From Wolbachia pipientis (GTDB lineage Bacteria; Pseudomonadota; Alphaproteobacteria; Rickettsiales; Anaplasmataceae), in assembly GCF_023661085.1 (NCBI RefSeq), contig NZ_JAHDJT010000033.1:1-11178 (forward strand): 11,178 nucleotides of DNA, read 5' to 3'. Within the stretch, counting starts at the first letter, position 1; each line of letters opens with the position of its first letter. Shown piece by piece: positions 6,420 through 11,178 of this stretch. Under the pieces are notes generated by a model. The model did not search any database. It saw nothing but the letters and a program-made list of their open reading frames with translations, and had not been told where the DNA came from. The translations under genes and the position numbers were made by a program.

Positions 6420-6480
6420 GCAGTTTTTTTGTTTTTGTCAAGTCCAACACGCTGTTAAAAGCTATATAGTTATGCAAACG

Positions 6481-7248
6481 TTAAGCATCATTCTTTGTTT
6501 TCTTCTTTTCAATATATCTGCAAACTAAAATGGACAATTCGTATAGAATCAACATTGGTACAGCAAGTCCTACTTGGCTCAATACATCAGGTGGAGTTAA
6601 GATTGCAGCAATAATAAAAATTACCACTATCGCGATTCTGCGCTTGTTCGACAAGCTTTGCGCGGTAAGCAGCCCAACCCTGACCATTAACGTGAGTATG
6701 ACTGGAATTTGAAATGCAGTACCAAACGCAAACATGAATTGGAGAACTAGGTCTAAATATTCACTGACTGATGGCATAAATTCTATTGGTATACCGAAAG
6801 ATTTGCCGCTATGTTCAAAAGCAATAAAAAACTTCCAGGCTAAAGGGAATATGTAGTAATAAACTACCGCAGCTCCCGTTATAAACAAAACTGGCGTTGC
6901 AATCAAGTATGGCAACAGCACTGCTCTTTCGCTTTTATATAAGCCAGGTGCTAAAAACATATAGAATTGCCATGCAAACACGGGAAAAGAAAACAAAAGC
7001 GCGCTCATTAACGCAACTCGGAGATACACAAAAAACGCCTCTGTTAAGTCTGTATAGATTAGAGAAAAATCATCGCTATCTTTTGTAACTTCTATTAAAG
7101 GTGCAAGTAAAAAACGGTATATGCTTTCTTTAAAGTAGTAGCAAAAACCAAAAGCAATGCAAAAAAATAGAAAGCAAAAAATAACCCTTCTCCTGAGTTC
7201 TGCAAAGTGCTCATAAAACGAAGCATATTTGTTTGGGTTCTTATTCAT
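6481..7248 (-). CDS. tatC: Sec-independent protein translocase subunit TatC
   Basis: TatC is the inner-membrane receptor of the twin-arginine pathway; it binds the RR signal peptide and recruits TatA to move folded proteins to the periplasm. The 255-residue protein has six hydrophobic spans at about 22-40, 72-98, 112-135, 166-190, 203-217 and 222-243. The N-terminal cytoplasmic signature YEHFAELRRR (12-21) matches the family H-x-x-E-L-R-x-R. The first periplasmic loop has YTDLTEAF (65-72) with the conserved Glu70. FLAPGLYKSER (98-108) and the TPPD turn (218-221) are also family hallmarks. tatA and tatB are not in the window. The start overlaps the gap stop by 4 bp (ATGA on the minus strand), so translation is probably coupled. 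Confidence 0.96.
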   Translation of the reverse strand: MNKNPNKYASFYEHFAELRRRVIFCFLFFCIAFGFCYYFKESIYRFLLAPLIEVTKDSDDFSLIYTDLTEAFFVYLRVALMSALLFSFPVFAWQFYMFLAPGLYKSERAVLLPYLIATPVLFITGAAVVYYYIFPLAWKFFIAFEHSGKSFGIPIEFMPSVSEYLDLVLQFMFAFGTAFQIPVILTLMVRVGLLTAQSLSNKRRIAIVVIFIIAAILTPPDVLSQVGLAVPMLILYELSILVCRYIEKKKTKNDA

Positions 7249-8243
7249 ACTCTATTATAGCACAATAATGCTATGTCTAACATTCTCAGCGAAAAGGCCC
7301 ATTCATTATCGTACCACGCTGCAACTCTACAAACATCACCTGTGACGTATGTACCGGCTAGATCTACGATCGCACTATGAGGGTTATGCACAAAGTCTGT
7401 TGAAACTAAAGGTTCCTTGCATACAGAAAGCACATCGTTTGTTGAATTCTCAAATATTTCATTTATTTCCTCGACTGTTGCTTTCTTATCGGTTGTAAAT
7501 TTAAAATCAACCAGAGAAACATTGCTAACCGGAACTCTGATGGCAGTGCCATCTAGCTTTCCTTTTAACTTAGGAATGACAGAGCCAATTGTTTTTGCTG
7601 CTCCAGTTGTTGTTGGTATCATAGATAAACCACAAGCCCTTGCCCTACGTAAGTCCCTGTGATTACCGTCGAGAATATTTTGATCATTCGTATAGGCATG
7701 TATAGTAGTCATAAAGCCGCTTTTTATACCTAAATTGGAGTGTAGAACCTGCACAACCGGAGCCAGACAATTTGTAGTACAAGAGCCAGCTGATATCACT
7801 TTATGCTCTTTTTTGAGCATATCGTTATTCACACCATAAACTATAGTTACATCGGCATCTGAAACTGGAGCAGAGACAATTATTTTTGTCGCATTATGCC
7901 TTGTTGCTTCCACATACCTGTTAAATGCACCTGTGCATTCAAGCACTACATCAACATTCCAAGGAATATTTTCAGGGCTCCGTTCTCTATATAGAGAAAA
8001 TTTTCTGCCATTTATAGAAATCCAATTTTCAGACTCGTCAAAATCAACATCACCACTGAATTTGCCATGAACAGAATCATACTTAACCAAATGTGCATGC
8101 TGCTCAGCACTGAGTGACCCGTTCACTGCCACAACTTCTATCTGCTTATTATATTTTTCTATTTCGAAAATAGCACGTAATACGCTTCTGCCTATTCTGC
8201 CAAGACCGTTAATTCCTACACGAATTTTCATCTCTTCATTCAA
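7245..8243 (-). CDS. gap: Glyceraldehyde-3-phosphate dehydrogenase, type I
   Basis: GAPDH interconverts glyceraldehyde-3-phosphate and 1,3-bisphosphoglycerate in the cytosol. The Rossmann start GINGLGRIGRS (10-20), catalytic Cys155 in SAGSCTTNC, His182, the DLRRARA loop (197-203), TTTGAAK (211-217), GTAIRVPVSNVSLVDF (232-247) and WYDNEW (310-315) are all present; 332 residues is normal. Two cofactor-pocket positions are unusual: VNGS (40-43) replaces the VND expected of NAD-specific enzymes, and LDGNHRD (191-197) replaces DLPHKD, which suggests NADP or mixed use. Met1 at 8243 is annotated, but Met5 at 8231 matches the usual family N-terminus (M-x-IRVGINGFGRIG). A TATAAT at 8252-8257 also leaves almost no leader for Met1, so Met5 may be the true start. 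tatC follows with a 4-bp overlap. Confidence 0.96.
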   Translation of the reverse strand: MNEEMKIRVGINGLGRIGRSVLRAIFEIEKYNKQIEVVAVNGSLSAEQHAHLVKYDSVHGKFSGDVDFDESENWISINGRKFSLYRERSPENIPWNVDVVLECTGAFNRYVEATRHNATKIIVSAPVSDADVTIVYGVNNDMLKKEHKVISAGSCTTNCLAPVVQVLHSNLGIKSGFMTTIHAYTNDQNILDGNHRDLRRARACGLSMIPTTTGAAKTIGSVIPKLKGKLDGTAIRVPVSNVSLVDFKFTTDKKATVEEINEIFENSTNDVLSVCKEPLVSTDFVHNPHSAIVDLAGTYVTGDVCRVAAWYDNEWAFSLRMLDIALLCYNRV

Positions 8244-8251
8244 AAAGTCTA

Positions 8252-8257
8252 ATTATA
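8252..8257 (-). promoter_or_regulatory. Candidate -10 box for gap-tatC
   Basis: TATAAT on the minus strand lies 9 nt upstream of the annotated gap ATG. Transcription would start at about 8245, leaving a 1-2 nt leader before Met1 or about 14 nt before Met5. The -35 region (TTTAAT at 8275-8280) is poor. Confidence 0.33.
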
Positions 8258-8313
8258 GAGGATAAAGAACAGGAATTAAAAGGTTTACATACAAAATCAC
8301 CTAAACTAATTTC

Positions 8314-8332
8314 CTAATCCATAGTTAGAGTT
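8314..8332 (-). repeat. Degenerate solo copy of the MITE-like element end
   Basis: The sequence ctaatccatagttagagtt matches the right end at 413-431 in 17 of 19 positions, and the bases just inside it (AATTT) match too. No opposing end is found within the gap-proximal spacer, so it is a solo end or the relic of a decayed insertion upstream of gap. Confidence 0.5.
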
Positions 8333-8408
8333 GTTAAACAACTTGACTTAACATGTTGTCTTAATTATAGTTTAATCTTTTAGCGAAGTATATCATGAAT
8401 GAAATAGG

Positions 8409-8672
8409 TTGTATCAACATTTAAGCCTAGAACAGGAATTAGGCAACGGGTACATCAAATTGACAGATTGTTCCTTTAACGAAGGCACTGGCCGTTACCA
8501 CATGGAAAGCGAAATACTAGATGAAAGTCATCATACAATAGGAAACTTCACTACTGATACTTACATTTATAACTTCCATATAGATGACCATAATATGAAC
8601 ACTAAGCTCTGCATGGAGGTGGATTTCAAAGGTGACATGAGAAAGATAAATTCGCTACGCAAGGATATATAA
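8409..8672 (+). CDS. Small hypothetical ORF, possibly 5'-damaged
   Basis: An 87-codon frame runs from TTG 8409 to the TAA at 8670-8672, bounded upstream by TGA 8400-8402. The translation is acidic and compositionally normal for a soluble protein (GYIKLTDCSFNEGTGRYHME...), with alternating polar and hydrophobic residues that suggest beta strands. The start is poor: TTG with AGG abutting it. A nearby ATG at 8395 lies in another frame and stops after nine codons (MNEIGCINI), so a small indel may have split the original start from the body. The first in-frame ATG is at 8502 and would give 57 residues. I do not recognise a family, and it could be a gene remnant. Confidence 0.42.
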   Translation: MYQHLSLEQELGNGYIKLTDCSFNEGTGRYHMESEILDESHHTIGNFTTDTYIYNFHIDDHNMNTKLCMEVDFKGDMRKINSLRKDI

Positions 8673-8684
8673 AATTACAATAGT

Positions 8685-8711
8685 TTCTACATCATGGTTT
8701 GTGGTGTAGAA
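8685..8711 (+). promoter_or_regulatory. Stem-loop in the spacer before pheT
   Basis: A 10-bp stem (8685-8694 with 8702-8711, one G-U pair) closes a 7-nt loop. The 3' arm can instead pair downstream, TGTAG (8705-8709 region) with CTACA about 10 nt later, so two hairpins are mutually exclusive. No U-run follows, which argues against an intrinsic terminator. A role in the pheT leader is possible but unproven, and no T-box elements are visible. Confidence 0.35.
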
Positions 8712-8784
8712 GTATTCCACTACAACAAACTTTAAAAGCACTACATTTTATATTACAATAGCTTTTTTGTTTCTCTTTAGATCG

Positions 8785-11121
8785 ATGAAATTCACATTAT
8801 CTTGGTTGCTAGAGCACTTAGAAACCAATGCTAGTTTAGAAGAAATTATCAATAAGTTAACCCACATAGGGTTGGAAGTAGAAGATGTAATCGATAATGC
8901 CAAATTGGCCGGGTTTGTTGTTGCAAAAGTATTAGAAGTTATGCCTCACCCAAATGCTGATAAATTAAAGTTATGTAAAGTAGACGATGGAAGTAAAGTC
9001 CTGCAGATAGTTTGCTGGGCAAGCAACGTCAGAGGAGACATGAAAACTGTACTTGCGTCTTTTGGTAGCACGTTACCAGAAAGTGACTTTACAATTAAGC
9101 CCACAAAAATACGAGGAGTGCTAAGTGAAGGGATGCTCTGCTCTGCTTCTGAACTCGCGCTGATGCAAGAAGAAAGTGAAGGAATAATTGAGCTTTCTGA
9201 TGATTATAAAGTAGGAGATAAATTTTTCAATTGCGATCCTGTAATTGATATAAACGTTACTCCAAACCGTGGAGACTGCCTAGGCGTTTACGGAATAGCC
9301 CGCGATTTGGCAGCAACTGGAATTGGAACATTGAAGGCTTTAAACATTCCACAACTCACCTGCCCTATAAGTTCACCAATTGATGTCAAAGTTACTGACA
9401 GAGAAAGTTTTATTAGTGGAGTATACATTGCCAATGTAAAAAATAAAGAGAGCCCCAAATGGCTAAAAGATAGGCTGCAATCGATAGGAACGCGCTGCAT
9501 TTCTGCAATAGTTGATGTTACTAATTATATTATGATATCTTTTGGCCGCCCAATGCACGCATATGATGCAAAAAAGATAGAAGGAGAGCTCGTAGTACGC
9601 AAAGCAAATAGCGGAGAAAAATTTATTGGTTTAAACGATAAAGAATACTTATTAAACAAAGACATAAGCGTTATTTCTGATAATAAAAATATTCATGCAA
9701 TTGCTGGAATTATAGGTGGCCAGTGTAGCGAGTGTACGCTTGAAACTACTGATATCTTTTTAGAGTCTGCTTGGTTTGACCCTATCTCTATTACCAAATC
9801 TTCAAGGCAGCTCGGCATCTCCACAGATTCAAGTTACAGATTTGCACGTTCAGTCGACCCTGAATTTACCCTTGATGGACTAAGTCTTGCGACTCAGATG
9901 ATCTTAGAGTTATGTGGTGGAGAAGCCTCAAGTGTGGTGTCTGCTGGCAGTTTGGATAAAGCTGACACCAAAGTGAACTTTGATTATCAAGATATAAACA
10001 AGTTTGGAAGTGTATCTGTATCGCCTGACGAGACATTCGATATTTTAACAAAACTAGGGTTCAGCATTGATAAAAAAACTGAAAATAATTGGAGTGTACA
10101 AGTGCCAAGCTGGAGACCAGACGTAACCATATTGGCTGATCTAGTTGAAGAGGTAGTGAGAATATATGGCTATGATAAAATAAAGGAAGAGCCACTAACA
10201 GGAGATATTGAGGCAGAAACCAATACGCACGATGGTTTACGCATTTTAATGACAAGTAGAGGATTTCATGAAGTGTTCACTTGGTCATTTATGAGTGAAT
10301 CTACAGCTGAAAAGTTTGGTTATTCGGACAAGTTGTTTATTATCGATAATCCATTCAATAACAACCTCAACATAATGAGACCAAGTGTCATACCCAATTT
10401 ATTGCAAATCACTGCAGATAATATTGCCCATGGAACGCCTGACCTTGCAGTTTTTGAAATCGGACCAGTGTACGATAGTATCAATCAGCCTAAGTATGTT
10501 CTAAGTGGAATTAGGTCAGGAAGTAATTTACCAAGAAACCATTATAACACTGATAGGAAAATAGATATTTTTGACGCAAAGGCTGACCTTATAACGGCTT
10601 TGGAATTCTTTAATGTCAATTGTGATAATTTAACGATAGAGAGAGCAGAAAAAGAATATTACCACCCAGGAAAGTCAGGCATCTTATCTTTTAGAAGTAA
10701 AATAGTTGGTCATTTTGGGGAACTACATCCAAGCATACTGGATTTTTTTGATATCAAGCAAAAAGTTGTAGGCTTTGAGTTGATATTAGAAGATATCAGA
10801 AATTTACCTGTAAGTAGAAAAAAGTTTACCGATTATAAATATCAAAGTGTAAAGCGCGACTTTGCGTTTATTGTAAATAAAGATGTAGCAGCAGGTAATA
10901 TAATCAATATAGTGAAAAAAAGTTCAGAGCTCATCACGGAGGTTTTAGTGTTTGATGTATACCATGGAAATAATATGGAACCGAATAAGATGTCTATAGC
11001 GTTGTCAGTTACCTTCTGCTCTCCAACTCACACTTTAACCGAAGAGGAAATCCAAAAAGAATCAAGTGCTATAGTTAACTTGGTACGTGAAAATGCCGGA
11101 GGGGTTTTGAGGTATAGCTAA
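8785..11121 (+). CDS. pheT: Phenylalanyl-tRNA synthetase beta subunit (PheT)
   Basis: PheT pairs with PheS as the alpha2-beta2 enzyme that charges tRNA-Phe; the beta subunit supplies tRNA recognition and the B3/B4 editing site that clears Tyr-tRNA-Phe. The 778-residue protein has every part: the N-terminal [12 protein letters not shown]; the tRNA-binding OB fold (about 39-150, [16 protein letters not shown] and [12 protein letters not shown]); the B3/B4 domain (about 205-375, [14 protein letters not shown]); B5 (about 395-465, [15 protein letters not shown]); the catalytic-like core (to about 670, with MRPS and FGELHP); and the C-terminal FDX-ACB anticodon-binding fold (686-778, [10 protein letters not shown] to GGVLRYS). 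The ATG at 8785 is chosen over an in-frame TTG at 8767 because the protein family begins MKFTxSWL. No clear ribosome binding site precedes it. pheS is not adjacent, unlike in most bacteria. Confidence 0.97.
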   Translation: MKFTLSWLLEHLETNASLEEIINKLTHIGLEVEDVIDNAKLAGFVVAKVLEVMPHPNADKLKLCKVDDGSKVLQIVCWASNVRGDMKTVLASFGSTLPESDFTIKPTKIRGVLSEGMLCSASELALMQEESEGIIELSDDYKVGDKFFNCDPVIDINVTPNRGDCLGVYGIARDLAATGIGTLKALNIPQLTCPISSPIDVKVTDRESFISGVYIANVKNKESPKWLKDRLQSIGTRCISAIVDVTNYIMISFGRPMHAYDAKKIEGELVVRKANSGEKFIGLNDKEYLLNKDISVISDNKNIHAIAGIIGGQCSECTLETTDIFLESAWFDPISITKSSRQLGISTDSSYRFARSVDPEFTLDGLSLATQMILELCGGEASSVVSAGSLDKADTKVNFDYQDINKFGSVSVSPDETFDILTKLGFSIDKKTENNWSVQVPSWRPDVTILADLVEEVVRIYGYDKIKEEPLTGDIEAETNTHDGLRILMTSRGFHEVFTWSFMSESTAEKFGYSDKLFIIDNPFNNNLNIMRPSVIPNLLQITADNIAHGTPDLAVFEIGPVYDSINQPKYVLSGIRSGSNLPRNHYNTDRKIDIFDAKADLITALEFFNVNCDNLTIERAEKEYYHPGKSGILSFRSKIVGHFGELHPSILDFFDIKQKVVGFELILEDIRNLPVSRKKFTDYKYQSVKRDFAFIVNKDVAAGNIINIVKKSSELITEVLVFDVYHGNNMEPNKMSIALSVTFCSPTHTLTEEEIQKESSAIVNLVRENAGGVLRYS

Positions 11122-11137
11122 TTTTAACTTTGCAGCT

Positions 11138-11178
11138 ATGAGTAGCACTAATAAAAGTTACTATATTTCAACCAGTTG
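11138..11178 (+). CDS. Possible 5' end of a downstream gene, cut by the window edge
   Basis: An ATG 16 nt after the pheT stop opens a frame to the window end, starting MSSTNKSYYISTS. There is no obvious Shine-Dalgarno. The YYIST string recalls the first strand of methionyl-tRNA synthetase (YYITTPIYY), but the next residue is Ser rather than the expected Pro and the fragment is too short to judge. Confidence 0.3.
   Translation, partial: MSSTNKSYYISTS

Larger units (their letters stand above)
5899..6480. other. 582-bp intergenic region between fic and tatC
   Basis: No conventional gene is present. In order it holds an out-of-frame coding-like tail to 5954, the second copy of the fic upstream repeat (5962-5995), an interrupted palindrome (5990-6105), a pair of 13-nt AT-rich direct repeats (6187-6199 and 6208-6220, 12 of 13 identical, 21-nt period), and a minus-strand promoter-like site followed by a 35-codon ORF. 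The stretch 6140-6470 gives me the impression of a sequence that recurs in Wolbachia intergenic regions, but I could not verify this. Confidence 0.6.

Noticed and set aside
6424..6435. T-run between the two TTGTCAAG repeats as an intrinsic terminator
   Set aside because: No stable GC-containing stem precedes it on either strand. The repeats are direct, not inverted.
7250..7260. TATAAT just upstream of the tatC start as an internal promoter
   Set aside because: It lies within the last codons of gap, has no -35 partner, and would leave almost no leader; the ATGA overlap explains tatC expression better.
8767..8784. Longer pheT start at TTG 8767 adding six residues
   Set aside because: The family N-terminus MKFTLSWL begins at ATG 8785, and the extra residues (MFLFRS) have no counterpart in PheT.
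1..11178. CRISPR arrays, tRNA, rRNA or prophage genes
   Set aside because: I looked for regularly spaced repeats, tRNA arm patterns such as GGTTCGAATCC, and phage structural genes, and saw none.

Overview
This window looks like a chromosomal segment of an Anaplasmataceae alphaproteobacterium, most probably Wolbachia. That rests on the AT-rich composition, the proteins (MEP-pathway IspG, MurB, HemC, TatC, an Anaplasmataceae-style GAPDH, a PheT that is not preceded by pheS), the scattered gene order typical of reduced intracellular genomes, and an interrupted palindrome of a style common in Wolbachia intergenic DNA. The species call is from recognition only; no search was run.

Left part (1-2564, all minus strand): a secreted hypothetical protein (1938-2564), ispG (647-1921) and a small hydrophobic membrane protein form a tightly spaced leftward cluster. 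The membrane-protein gene is broken by a 242-bp element (190-431) with perfect 19-bp terminal inverted repeats and a short target duplication. Removing the element and one duplication restores a 116-codon reading frame exactly. This is the best-supported new observation in the window.

Centre-left (2690-4667): a small plus-strand ORF converges on murB, sharing stop-codon bases with it. murB and hemC overlap by 10 bp and run leftward, joining cell-wall and heme precursor synthesis in one transcription unit.

Centre (4668-6480): a plus-strand class II Fic AMP-transferase with inhibitory motif, Fic motif and C-terminal winged helix lies between two imperfect direct copies of its upstream region, suggesting a duplicated or transferred cassette. 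The 580-bp gap after it holds an out-of-frame coding-like tail, the second repeat copy, a 116-bp interrupted palindrome, and a minus-strand promoter-like sequence followed by a 35-codon ORF for a possible membrane micropeptide.

Right part (6481-11178): gap and tatC run leftward with a 4-bp ATGA overlap. The GAPDH lacks the usual NAD-selecting Asp. A short plus-strand ORF without a good start, a hairpin region, and complete pheT follow. The first codons of a possible next gene reach the right edge. No tRNA, rRNA or CRISPR was recognised.
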